64,000 nucleotides of DNA from Hydra vulgaris. Taxonomy: Eukaryota; Cnidaria; Hydrozoa; Anthoathecata; Hydridae. A program made the translations under genes and the position numbers. Positions 33,711 to 45,758 of this stretch are shown here, piece by piece. The stretch spans positions 35,393,501-35,457,500 of the forward strand of contig NC_088930.1 of the NCBI RefSeq assembly GCF_038396675.1, read 5' to 3'. Numbering within the stretch: the first letter of the stretch is position 1; each line of letters begins with the position of its first letter. The notes under the pieces are model-generated. The model was not told the DNA's origin and did not search any database. It saw nothing but the letters and a program-made list of their open reading frames with translations.

Positions 33711-35398
33711 TTATGATTCACAGTAGTAGCATAAGTCTGAATCATCTGGACCACATGAAAAGTGGTACCATGATGTACATTTACTACATTGTGTCCAATC
33801 ATCAAATGGTGGCACATTGTATGGACAAGAGCATATGGTGCATAGAGTTGTATCAGTGATAAAAATTTCAGAGGCAGAAACCATATCTTTCTTCTTTTTC
33901 ATTTGTTTCTTTATGCCATTAGGTCTTTCTGCTTTCTGCTTTTCAGGCTTTTTCACCTTTTTTGTCTTCAAATTTATTGATTTCATTTTTTGCTTGATCA
34001 CCTTATTAAGTGCAGCTTTTTCTTTACGCAATATGATTGCTTGTTGCTTTTTTTTTACATTGTTTTCATGCTCTTCTAGTCGCTTCTTGAAAGGTGAAGA
34101 AGTAAGGTTTTCAGCTGACTCTGTCTTTCTCTTTCGTTGTCTTAAAACAGGAATTTTGGGACGTGGAGAAATCTTTTCCAAAATGTTTAAGGGAGAATTA
34201 AGGCCAAGATACTCATCAACAATTGGCAAAACTGCATCATCAACAACCTTCAATTTTGCAGCAGTAGTTGTTGTGCTCATGACATTTGCCAACTGTATAG
34301 GTGCAACAAGAGGCAAATTAGGCAATTCACTAGATTGCTGACAGATTTTCAATGGCTCAGCTTCATTAGTGAGCAAAGTTGCTTCAAAGGCTTCATCATT
34401 AAAAATAAGGTCATTTATTGGGTACAAACCAGAGCATCTAAAACCATTGATTGCTTTGTCAATGTTTGCAGTAAAGTTGTAGGCAGTTGCAAAAATACCT
34501 GCCATGTCAAAAAATGAAATTCTACGCCCCTGATGTGATAACATCCAGTTGCTTGCTGCTGTATTGTAGCCAACTTTTAATGGTTTAAAAAATGTGTTAA
34601 CCATTCAATGAATAAAGATGAATCAGTCCATCCACTGGAGCTAACTCTAATAATTGAGCCTGAAGGTGCACCAACAGCCAGCCTATCAGTCATTCGCTTA
34701 CGGGGAAATATAAATAAGGGTGGGACATAAGTGCCACTTGCACTCATTGCACACACAACTGTCACAGTAGCACCTCTTTCTCCACTAGTTATTTTCGAAA
34801 CTTGTCGTTTGCCTTTCGTTGTAATTATTTTTCCTGGCTTATGGACATTTGTGATTCCAGTTTCATCCATATGCCAGAGCTGTTTGGCTGAAAACTTATG
34901 TTCCTCAAATAATGACTTGTATACTGAAAAAAACTGATTTACTTTTGGTTTATTGAAGCCAATGGCTCTGCTTATACTGGTGGCTTGTGGAGTTCGAATA
35001 GAAAGTTGTGGATTGCGAGACATGAATCCTCGCAGCCAATCCACTCCTGCCATTTTTGACTCTTTATTAAAAGGATTATCGATTCCCATTTGCTTAGCAA
35101 AATCATATGCTAGGCGACGCACATCTATTGTTGTCAAGCCAAATGATGCTGTTTCCATAATCTGAACTTGTGTAACAATCTTTAATTCAAATTCTTTACT
35201 AAAAACAGGAAATTTTCCACCCAGAGACAAACCACCAGCTACTTTTACTTTTCCATCTCGATTGTAATGTTTTTTTATTAATACTAAATTCTGATGCAAC
35301 ATTCTTTAGACTGCAGCCCATCTTTTTACATCTAATGCTGACTTTATTCTATCATTTGTTGCACCTCTCTGTGTTTTTCGCACAAAATTTCTCACCAT
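33711..35398 (-). pseudogene. pogo/Tigger-type transposase with PHD-like tail
   Basis: An ATG at 35398 reads MVRNFVRKTQRGATNDRIKS, the family's N-terminal helix-turn-helix start; after a frameshift SLKNVASEFSINKKTL follows. The frame 35302-34577 holds a CENPB-type domain (KMAGVDWLRGFMSRNPQLSI), the first catalytic Asp (WHMDETGITNVHKP) and GWTDSSLFIEWLTHFLNH. The frame 34604-33711 resumes at FFKPLKVGYN. The roughly 65 residues between, with the other catalytic Asp residues, are missing, so the copy is dead. The C-terminus is basic, then a PHD-like zinc finger: CTICSCPY, WTQCSKCTSWYHFSCG, CYYC. A PHD finger on pogo-family proteins suggests chromatin contact, but here it is only inferred. Confidence 0.85.
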
Positions 35399-35949
35399 TA
35401 TTTGTAATATTTAAATATGTATCTAAAGAAATATTAAAACCTTAAAATTTTAATTATATAAACATACCAACACATACACAGTATTATATAATTATTCAAT
35501 ACATTATTATTTTATAGATTACATAACATCTATAAATTAACTCTCTTTGAGTTAAATAAGAACTTACTAAAGTTACATGTACATACAAAATTACTCAAGA
35601 TTATTAACAATAACACGATGTTGCAATTATTAATGATGTTGCATGCTAAACACAGCTCCTTTTAGTAGAAATTGTATTATGCGCATGTAATAATATATGA
35701 AGTTGTATTAATACAACTTCATTCAACTGAATGCAATGCATATTTGTAAAACTTTTACAAATATGTATTGAATTGCAGCAATAGCATGTGATACAGCTTC
35801 AATTTACTTAGCATATACATTATAACATTTACTTAATATATAAAATTATTTTAAAAAGCTATTTATAAATATGTATAATAGTTATCAACATATAAACCAA
35901 CATATAAACATTGTCAATAACTAAATTAGTAAACGTTTTTATGTTCTAA

Positions 35950-38900
35950 GAGTCATTTTTTGTAAGAATCAGGCAGTCAATGGAAGTGACCTCCTCCAAA
36001 TTGCTTGAATTTTTTATATATTGATCAGAATATAGAAAAAACCTGTTGGGGAAAAAAAAAATTTTCAAAAATGTTTCGTTCACTCGGAATCTGGGCTTAA
36101 ATTTTTGAGATTTTTTAAAAAATTTTTAGAAATTTAGTTTTTGCCACCTTTGAACCCATTTTTTTGGCAAGGCAAAAAGTTGCACATTGCTTTTGTAGTT
36201 AATATCAGACGTAACCCAAAAGCTCTCTCCAAAAAATATAAAAAAGTTGCGTGACACTGTGCGGTTGGCTAATTATCATAGTTCAAAAGTACAAAATCAA
36301 TCACTTTTGTCAATTCTTAATCGGAGTTAATTCTAGCGGCGAAGTGTTGCACACAATTTTTCTTTTAGGATTTGAAATTATCAAAGGTATTGAGTCTAAA
36401 AATGCAAAGAAAGTTATGTGATACCTAAGGCCTATTAATATATTAAGGCTTGAAATTGGAAAAAAATGTTTTAGTATACTTACAAAATGAACCATTACGG
36501 CAGAGGCGCTTAGTTTTGTAAAAATGTAAACATATCCAACTGTCAATACAAAAAGGTCCTAACATAATAATAAAAAAAATTCGTGTGATCTTTAGATATT
36601 AAGTTAAAAATAAAGGTACAAATTGTTAAAAATGATTAAGTACGAAGAGATATTTTTTTGGACACACAGATGAGGTTTTCGCTCACAATAAAATTTCTAT
36701 CATCCAAAATTAGCATTTAGCATTACACAAAACATTGCACGTAATGTTAAGAAAAAATTTAAGCGTCTCTGACTATGATATAGAAATCATAACAATTGAA
36801 ATAAATAATAATAAAAAACAATACATGATCAGAAGTGAATTATTTAAATTTACGTCATAACCAAATAACTTGTGGTGATCGAATGGAAGAAGAATCGCTG
36901 ATATCACGATTGTGGAGAAACAAGTTAGTGGGCGGTTGTTTACTTTACCATAAAAATTTCTTAACTTTATTTTAACGATCTTTAAAGTTTGCATAAATAG
37001 AGTAGATATTTTATCATTGCTATTGAGAAATAGGTACTGCATAAATAGAACTTGTTTTTAGTTGAGTATGAAACAAAACAAATATTTTTATGAAAACTGT
37101 TGTTGCTTTTCAAAAGGAAATTGTGGATCATTCAAAAAACATAAAATTATAAACAAAATGTTTTACATTCATCAGCTGGGAGATGTTGATGTTAAGAAAC
37201 ACCTCATCAACTTAAAGGTAATTATGTATTTTAAATTTACGCAGACTGTAATATAATTTTTATAATTACATACTTTATAACTTCTCTGCAATAAGATTTT
37301 GAGACAAAGTTCTTTAAACAAAAAAAATAGCTCTTTTAATTAATTCCTCACTCTTTTAATAAATAATCACTAAATTAATCACACTCTTGCAATATTGTAT
37401 TTTAATAATAACAACAATGTATTTCAAACTTGTAAACATTTTTCGTGAAGAGTCAGATTATAAACAATGCTTTAAATGACACACTTAATAATTGTTTAAA
37501 AAATTGTTTTTAGGTCATGCGATTAAACGATAATAATATTTGGGAAGAAAATGGACTTATTGCAAATAGACTTAAAAGAAATCTTGAAAAGGATGAACAA
37601 ATATGTGCTTTTCACCGGTACACGTTTGGTATTGCATGGAGTCCTCCAAAAACATGCTTTCATCTTCACCATCTAAATATAAAAGGAAAAAAATCTCCCG
37701 CTTTAAGGGCGTCACCAATGCATGTCGTCATATCAATGTCAAAGCGATACAATGAAGTATTTTCAGTTCGTGCAATGCTGTGTTTTACCCATTTAAAGCA
37801 AGAAACTGCTTTATCTAGAGTCAACGAAAACACCAATTTATGTACAGAAACACAAACACAACAAGAACAAACATATATGACACCTGCTACTCCAGATGAA
37901 GAATTTGATCCCGGTGAAATTAATGTTTCACAGGAGATTTTGGACGAATCTCTAAGAAGCCGTGAGAGTGTAACTGAGGTTCTTAATGCAAGTCCAATAA
38001 AATTTAGATTAAAAAGGAAGTTCGAATATCTGGAAGATACTACTAAAGATAAGTTAAAACGCAAGTATGTTCGCCTAGAAAACTTATTAAAGAAAAAATT
38101 TGCGGAAGCTGTTGCTCCTGGACAAGAGGAAATACTTATAGATTTTCTTAACAGTAAAAATGTTGATGAAATAAATAGCCCTCTCCCAATTGAAATTATT
38201 CGTGCTCAGAAAGTATATAAGCAAAGTGATTCCATGAGAAAGTTAGTTATCCTCTCATTATTAGACCATACCAAGTATACCAAAAAGTTTATAATGAACA
38301 CATTTGAGTGTACCAAACATCGTATAGAAACAGCAAGAAAATGGCATGCATCTCATAAAGGGTTGGCATTTCCAGAGAAGAAAGTATTCGTCCGATCTAG
38401 TCTTGATCAAACAAAGTGTGAACATTTCTTAGACTTTATATTTACAAGCGGTATTTTGCATGATGTTGCTTATGGAATAACCAAATTAAAATACGACAGC
38501 GGTGAAGAACAAAAGATAGTGCATGCAATACTGACGACAAAATATAGCCACGCTATCATGTTCTATCGAAAAAGTTGTAGTGAAAACAATTATATACCAT
38601 TATCTGATTCAAGTTTGTGGAAAGTCTTGCATGCAATAAAACCTTCAAGTCAAAAAAGCTTAGCTGGATTAGATGATGTTACTGCTTCAGGCATGAATGG
38701 TTTTCAAGCATTACAAAAATTGGCACAAAGATTTAGTTCTAAATCTCTCGAAGCTGCCCTTGAAAAAGGAAAAAGGTATTTGAAAACAAGTTATCAAACC
38801 AATTGTAGTGTCAATGACTCAAACATTTCTTCTCATAGCTCAAAACATGCCTTATCAGATCCATCTGAAAAAAATCTTCAATCCAACACAGAGATATCAG

Positions 38901-41900
38901 AAGTGGTATGTGCCGATTGCTATGATTTGTGCAAAGCTATCGAGATGATCAAAGAACTAACAATTCAAAATTCTGACGATGCTGATTCTATTTATGATTT
39001 GGAAATTGCTGTAAAGGATGTATTCAACTACATAAAACACCTGATGAGAGATTCTCAACAGAAAAAGGCAAAAATCGAAGCTTTTAAGCAATTAAACGAT
39101 GAAACTGCTTTCTGGCTTAAAGATTTTTGTCAAAAAATTCTTCCGGTTCGATACAGAGAGGGCCAAAGAGAGTATTTTGGCAAGAAAGGAATGAGTTTAC
39201 ATGTGGATATGTTCTTCATAAAAATAGCAGGAAAGTTATTCAAACGTGTTTACTTTACTTCAATGTATAGGTGTGATCAGGGAATAGGTGATGTTGTTTC
39301 GTTAGCCACTGCAGTTTTAGACCAATACAGAATTGATCAACCGCATATCAAGAAAATGTTTACCAAATCTGATAATGCCGGCTGCTATCAGGGAAATCTT
39401 TCAGCTGAAGCAATCTACAATGTATGCAAAGAGAGAGATATAAAGTTGCTGAGATATGATTATAATGAACCCTGTTGTGGAAAAGATCAATGTGACAGGG
39501 AGAGTGCAGTTGTAAAGACAATTTTAAGGAGTTACGTTGACTCTGGTAATAATCTTTTGACTGCTGAAGATATACACAAGGCTATGCATTATAGTTTTGG
39601 CGCTAAAGATGCAAAAGTAGCAGTTGCTCAAATTAGCAATGATAAAACTGTAGTTACTGGACCAAAGATTAAGAACATTAGCAACTATCACTCATTTGAG
39701 TTTGGTGAGAAAAGTATGAAGATGTGGCGTTATTTCAATATCGGTGAGGGAATTGAACAAGAGTATGGAAATCTTAAAATTCAACCCTCGATTAAGTTGT
39801 TGTTGCCATATAGCAAAACAGATAATTCAATTAAGCGTAACAAGTCACTTAAGGAAAAACAGAAAAGAAGTGACAGGCAATTATAATCATTAAGATTTTG
39901 CACTGAAATGAATTGTACTTTATCATTTGAAAGCGATGCTGAGTTAGAAGAACACATGCTATCCGGTCTTCATACAGTTCCGAAATCATTAACATCATTG
40001 GATAAAGTTCGCAACTCGTTTGTTCATAAGATGAAAATTACTTCACAACTAAATATGCCAATTTCTTCATCCTCTAACAGTGCTTCCGTAAAAGACAAAC
40101 CACATTGCATGAACATTTTTCTATTGCAAGGTTGGGCATTACCAGTTCGAAGTTCTTTTAGATTTTCAAATCAGCAGAAAGAACTGTTGTATAAATACTT
40201 TATTCGTGGAGAAGAATCAGGTAATAAAATGAGCCCTGAGCAGGTTCACATGCAGCTGAGGAGAGAACTTCCGCCTGATCAATATGTAACTAGCCAACAG
40301 ATAAGATCTTTATTTTCAAGGTAGGCATTGTTGCTATCAAAACTTTTGCAAATTAGATTATGTTTCTGACTGTTAAATAGTTCTTTTACAAATATGAAAT
40401 TAAAATTTAGGTGAAAGTTATAATTTTGTGTGTTTGTTTACATATGTTTAAAAATATGTACAATTGATATTGTTATAGATTTAGTAACCTGAAAAGAAAA
40501 GGTAAGCTGGTAGAACCGACAACAGAAAATAATGAAAATAGTCAGGTTAACGATAACAAAGAAGTTTATGGCGAAAATGATGACTTTAATCTGGCAGGAG
40601 ACAATGAAGATGATAATAAATATGAGGAAGACATCGCCAATCTTGCAAAAGAAATTTGTCTTGTATGGAAAGTGAATGATTGGGTTGCTGTTGCATATGA
40701 AAAACAATGGAATATTGGATATATTGTGGAGGTAATATTATTCAAAGTATATATTAGTTTCAAGTTTTTATTTTGTTTTACAAGACAGTGCTCTAAAATA
40801 AAAGGAATATAAATAAAATGTAAAAATAATTTCAGAATGACATTATATAAGACTTTACAAGTTTTATTGAATGTAAGCAAAATTAAACAAATCATAAACT
40901 CTTTATTATATTATTTTAAATGTTGCGCTAATACTTTTAGGTATCTATAACTGGGATCAGAGTTAATTGTATGATTAACGGGCAAGAGAAGAATACTTTT
41001 CGCTGGCCAGTTACTACCGAGGAGATAAATAACCAAACTGATAAAATTATCTGTTTAGTAAATGCTCCTTTTCTAATCAGTGGTTGTGGCGATTATTCAT
41101 TATCCGAAGAAGACTATAATACAGTCATATCATTATTCTTAGAGAAACTTACTGCAGCAGAGTAGAAATTATGTGTGATGTGGTGGAAAATGTGTGTAAA
41201 TGACTCTAATAATAAATGAAAAACTAATTTTTAAATGGAAAAACATTTAAATGTTTGATTTATGTTTTATTTAATTAGCAATATAGTTATCTTGATGTTA
41301 GATTTTTGTTCAGTTTTTAATTCATGTTATATCATGCGTGTGACAAAATTACACGAATTTTTTTTATTATTATGTTAGGACCTTTTTGTATTGACAGTTG
41401 GAAATGTTTACATTTTTACAAAACTAAGCGCCTCTGCCGTAATGGTTCATTTTGTAAGTATACTAAAACATTTTTTTCCAATTTCAAGCCTTAATATATT
41501 AATAGGCCTTAGGTATCACATAACTTTCTTTGCATTTTTAGACTCAATACCTAAATTTGATAATTTCATATCCTAAAAAAAAAATTGTGTGCAACACTTC
41601 GCCGCTAGAATTAACTCCGAATAAAAGTTGACAAAACTGATTGATTTTGTACTTTTAAACTATGATAATTAGCCAACCGCACAGTGTCACGCAACTTTTT
41701 TATATTTTTTGGAGAGAGCTTTTGGGTTACGTCTGATATTAACTATAAAAGCTATGTGCAACTTTTTGCCTTGCCAAAAAAATGGGTTCAAAGGTGGCAA
41801 AAACTAAATTTCTAAAAAATTTTAAAAAAATCTTAAAAATTTAAGCCCAGATTCCGAGTGAACGAAACATTTTTGAAATTTTTTTTTTTCCCTAACAGGT

Positions 41901-42000
41901 TTTCTCTATATTCTGATCAATATATAAAAAATTCAAGCAATTTGGAGGAGGTCACTTCCACAGTTTCAGGAATTTGCCTGATTCTTAGAAAAAACGGCTC
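35950..42000. mobile_element. 6051-bp Sola-like transposon with ~640-bp terminal inverted repeats
   Basis: Left end GAGTCATTTTTTGTAAGAAT, right end (reverse complement) GAGCCGTTTTTTCTAAGAAT. The inverted repeats run from 35950 to about 36588 and from about 41352 to 42000 with small indels. CTAA at 35946-35949 and 42001-42004 is a perfect 4-bp target duplication. A four-exon transposase gene lies between the repeats on the + strand. Sola elements are known for 4-bp duplications and occur in Hydra; that assignment rests on the target size, GAG termini and protein type, and I could not test it. Confidence 0.85.
37068..41165 (+). pseudogene. Sola-like DDE transposase, 1144 codons with one in-frame TAA
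   Basis: Exons: 37068-37217, 37514-40320, 40479-40731, 40941-41165, all GT-AG with matching phases (0, 2, 0); together 3435 nt. Near the N-terminus is a Cys/His cluster (ICAFHRYTFGIAWSPPKTC then HLHH), then a long charged region. The likely catalytic triad is D615 (SLHVDMFF), D670 (TKSDNAGCY) and E713 (DQCDRESA); a CCGKDQC cluster lies just before the last. After 841 an in-frame TAA (39884-39886) breaks the frame, which then continues directly into a C2H2 finger (CTEMNC...EEHMLSGLH). Exon 3-4 encode a Tudor/chromo-like end (WVAVAYEKQWNIGYIVEV). Without the TAA the gene is intact, so loss is recent, or the stop is read through or removed by unseen splicing. I used the ATG at 37068 as start. 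Confidence 0.8.
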
Positions 42001-42465
42001 CTAAACACACTTTAAAAATGGTAGAAATTCCGTAAAACCACGACGCAAGAAGCCCTTTGAGGGCATCTTACCCCACGTCACCGAGGACATCTTGCCATAT
42101 CTGTAGTGAGTGCAAGTTTAATACAAATAAAATTAATTTTATTGCTAAGTTATAAAATTTCTTGACTATATATTATTGTGGGATAAATTCTCTATAAAAC
42201 AACACATTTCTTACCTTAATCGCATAAGTATTGCCAATCCAATAAACATTCAAAATTAGAAGCAACTTACTAACAAAATACTCCAAAAAGTAATAAACAA
42301 TTTAAACCTCACCTACCAGCAATATTAAAAACATTTTTTATTCCACGATTTTATTTTTAACTTTATGAATAGTATTATAGAGGGATAAAACATTACCGTC
42401 TTATGATACTCTCACATAAGCAAAAAGACTTCTTGCCCCACGGGTCATCTTGCCCCACCCTACCC

Positions 42466-43100
42466 TACAGCGCATATTTATGTAAAATAAAAAATTCAAT
42501 AACTGTTTTCCCAGAATTTTGATTTTTTTTGATTTAGTGTTTCTAATTTTTAAATCAATTAAATATTTTAATGAAAAGTCAACTTTTTTTCTTCAATAGC
42601 AATTGCCTTTTGTTTTGGAGGTTTATTGCTATTGAATTTTTTAAAAACTAACAATTTGTTGCATTCATATTTTAAAAATACAAATTTTGAGATCACAAAT
42701 TTTATTAGCTTTATATAACTAAGTACCTATACGATTCATGAATCTTTTTGCTTTTTTAATTTTAAGAGATTCGGGTGGAGTAAAACAGTCCGCGTATTTA
42801 CTCTTAAACAATTATATATTTATAAGTTACCATATGTTTAAAAATCTTTATAATCAACACTTTTTAACTCCATTCCATTTTTTTTTAACTTCATTCCGTT
42901 TTCGACACATTTACAACTTACCCTAAAAGGTAAGTTTCTTTTTGATTTTTTAAACAAACACCGCTATATTGTTACTTTAATTCAAGATATTGCTGTTTTA
43001 ATAATATAAAAACGGTTCTAACAAAAATAGTTATTCCAGCTCGTTCCTAGAAAACTTTCCCGCAACTTTGACGAGAAATAACGATAAAAACTGTAAGCCT
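42466..43100. other. Non-coding, nothing recognised
   Basis: AT-rich DNA between the pogo element and the CCCAGTGGGCAC MITE. A 62-codon frame at 42738 has no recognisable content. Confidence 0.5.
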
Positions 43101-43218
43101 CCCAGTGGGCACAGTACGTTTTTAAAACGTTCTTTGGACGTTTTTATTAGGTTTAAACCTTATAAAAACGTCTGAAAAACGTTTTAAAAACGTTTTAAAA
43201 CGTACCGTGCCCACTGGG
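43101..43218. mobile_element. 118-bp MITE with CCCAGTGGGCAC ends
   Basis: Perfect CCCAGTGGGCAC termini, then inverted TACGTTTTAAAACGT-type sequence; AACGTT/ACGTTT words repeat throughout. CT flanks both ends, a possible 2-bp target duplication. It shares terminal 12 bases (one mismatch) with the large element at 14109-19498. Confidence 0.88.
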
Positions 43219-43768
43219 CTGGACAGTTTTTACAACCCGTCAGTCACAACCCGTCAGTCACAGCTCATCAGTTTTTACAACCCGATTGTTTTTAAACTGA
43301 ACAACCTACCTGGTAGTATATCAAAATAAAAGCAAGTGTACATTAAATTAATAAAAAAAATCAAGTATAATAATTAAATTATAAGACTAAAAAATTTGAA
43401 AATATTCAAATAAAACGAATAACAATGAAAACAATTAGTAAAAACAACACAAATAACAGCATAAATAATAACAAATTTTAAGCAAACAAAAAGGCAAACT
43501 TGACCTTCAAGAAAAAAATAATAAGTTTTTGTTATTTTTGGCAGGAAAAAGAGAGGTGCAAAAATAAGGTTCTGATTAATTTTTATGTTTTAACTAGTTT
43601 TTTTTTATTATTTATTCAAACATTTTTAGAACTTTTTTTATTTGAATACTAAACTTTTTTTTTAAATTTATCTATCACAGACGGATGCTAAGAGCAGTAA
43701 GTCTTTCTAGTTACAAAAAATTTGTAGCACTAAGTCAACTTATAAACTTTTTTCAGAAATTTTATCGA

Positions 43769-43945
43769 TAAATTTAAATTATTTTAATATCGATAAATTT
43801 AATTATTTTAACATCGATAAAGTAAAATCGATATGATAAAATTATTTATCAATTTAATATTATTTTCGATATAAAATTATTTTATCGATATGATAAAACT
43901 ATTTTAATATCGATAAATTTAAATTATTTAAATTTAATAAATTAG
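43769..43945. repeat. ATCGATAAATTTAA minisatellite
   Basis: About 175 bp built from units of ATCGATAAATTTAAATTATT and shorter variants, in both orientations. It directly precedes the dispersed repeat copy at 43945. Confidence 0.85.
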
Positions 43946-44160
43946 AAAGATGTTGCGTAAGCAATAGTTCTTTGTTTTAAATCACTTTTTGTTCTAGAAA
44001 CAGCCGATTATATCATACTACATCGCATTTATGATTGTAAATCAAAATACGAAAACAAAACAAAAATACGGTTGTAAAATTATAAGACCTTTCCTACTTT
44101 TCTGCAAACTCAACTACGGACGGATAATTATATTTGTTAATAAAATTGGTTAGTTACTTT
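43945..44160. repeat. Dispersed repeat, uninterrupted copy
   Basis: Matches 5641-5857 joined to 8054-8115. The run ATATTTGTTAATAAAATTGG near 44130-44148 corresponds to the P-element target there and has no insertion. The match ends at the palindrome at 44160. Confidence 0.75.
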
Positions 44161-44203
44161 TTCAACTAGTTGTAAGCTCTATAGAGCTTACAACTAGTTG
44201 AAA
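44160..44203. repeat. 44-bp perfect palindrome at an element junction
   Basis: TTTCAACTAGTTGTAAGCTC followed by TA and its exact reverse complement arm; centred at 44181.5 with no loop. Homology to the dispersed repeat ends at its left edge and homology to the Kolobok-type element begins at about 44199, inside its right edge. Confidence 0.95.
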
Positions 44204-45758
44204 GATTTATTTGAGGAGTTCTCACGCTGTTCTGAGTGTAGCTCACCTGTTAAGCTTACACATAATAAAAATGAACACAAAGGGTTTTCACTTAAATTAT
44301 GTATAAAATATAGTGTTTGTTCAGCATGCAGATTTTCTTATTCTTCTCCTCAATATATACCTTTACAAAAAAGTAAAACTGTAAAAAAAGCACATAAAAT
44401 TAACTATCGCACAGTTATGGCTTTTCGCGAGATAGGCAAAGGTCATGCTGGAATTGAAACATTTACAACAATGATGAATATGCCATTTTCTATTGCATTT
44501 ACTACTTATAAAAAAATTAATAAGACTCTTTATTGTGCATATGAAAAATCTGCTGAAAAAAGTACCCAAAAAGCTGCTCATGAAGTGCGTCAAATGATTA
44601 ACATCAATGCGTGTAGCAATGATATTGTTGACTGTCATATTTCTATTGATGGAACATGGAAAAAAAGGGGTTATTCATCCCTGAATGGCGTGGTATCTGC
44701 AATTTCAAAGGATAATAAAAAGGTCTTAGACTATTACCCTATGTCAAAATTTTGTAAATCTTGTGAGATTTGGTAAAAAAAAAAAGGATCAGCTGGTTAT
44801 GAACTATGGAAAACAAGACATAAGTGTGCAATTAATCATCACGAATCATCTGGTGCTATGGAGTCCGCTGGTGCTATTTCAATTTTTTGTTCTTCGTTAA
44901 GTAAGTTTAACTTAAGGTACAGTCATTACATAGGAGATGGGGACACTAAAGCATACAGCAAAGTAAGGGAAGCAAGACCTTATGGAGAAACGTTGGTACT
45001 AGAAAAACTAGAGTGTCTCGGTCATGTTCAAAAGAGACTTGGAACAAGACTTCGGAATTTACGTGCAATAAAAAAAAAAGAAAAGTTGAATGACAGTAAA
45101 ACTTTCTCAGGTAAAGAAAGACTAACTGATGCAAGTATTAACTTAATGCAGAATTACTTTGGTATGGCTATTCGTCATGAATGAACTCTACCCTATGAAA
45201 AAAGCTGTACTTGCAGTTTTATGGCACTGCTGCGAAGGTGATGCAGCTACGCATCATCAATTTTGTCCCAGAACCAATACTAGCTGGTGCAAATGGCAAA
45301 GGGATAAGATTACAGGACAATGCACTTATAAAAACAAGTTAAACTTACCAGTTGCTATAAAAGACCTATTACACCCAATATTTATGGAACTTAGTTCGGA
45401 CAATCTTTTGTCAAAATGTTTACACAGCTATACCCAAAATCCTAATGAGTCTTTTAATCAAATAATCTGGGAAAAATGCCCCAAAACACATTTTGTTTCA
45501 AAAAATGTTTTAGAGTTAGCTGTTTTCTCTGCAGTTATATCTTTTAATGGAGGTTACGTTTCCCATAAAGAAACATTTAAGCAACTTGGATTTCATTGTG
45601 GAAAATATTTCCTTCTCGGTGCAATTAAAAAAGACAAAAACCGCGTCATTCATATGGAAAGGAAGAAAAAAGAAGTGACAAAATCAAGAAGGAAAAAATT
45701 AAGAGGTATAAAAAAAGAATTTAGCAAGGATGACTCCTATGTGTCTGGAAATTTTTAA
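44199..45758 (+). pseudogene. Kolobok/Mutator-like transposase, two frameshifts
   Basis: Three frames join in order. 44199-44776: FEEFSRCSECSSPVKL and a Cys cluster (CIKYSVCSACRF), then DCHISIDGTWKKRGYSSLNG with the first catalytic Asp, ending CKSCEIW. A frameshift in an 11-A run at 44776-44786 follows. The next frame to 45184 has YELWKTRHKCAINHHESSGA and HYIGDGDTKAYSKV with the second Asp. A second frameshift near 45180 leads to 45159-45758: LYPMKKAVLAVLWH, NPNESFNQIIWEKCPK with the catalytic Glu, and a basic tail ending SYVSGNF. All three catalytic motifs survive, so decay is mild. The protein acts in the nucleus on its own element. Confidence 0.82.

Larger units (their letters stand above)
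33274..42465. mobile_element. pogo-type element, split by a Sola-like insertion
   Basis: Left end GGGTAGGGTGGGGCAAGATG; right end, reverse-complemented, GGGTAGGGTGGGGCAAGATG. TA flanks both (33272-33273 and 42466-42467). Copies of the GGGGCAAGATG word recur inside both ends (near 33480-33515 and 42050-42090). The element proper is 33274-35949 plus 42005-42465, about 3.1 kb; the rest is the nested element. It carries a transposase on the minus strand. Confidence 0.92.

Noticed and set aside
33817-35165. Plus-strand open frames opposite the pogo transposase
   Set aside because: They are antisense shadows of the minus-strand transposase, with hydrophobic low-complexity products and no motifs.
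36310-41576. Matching short frames at 36310-36546 and 41391-41576
   Set aside because: They look conserved only because both lie in the long terminal inverted repeats of the Sola-like element.
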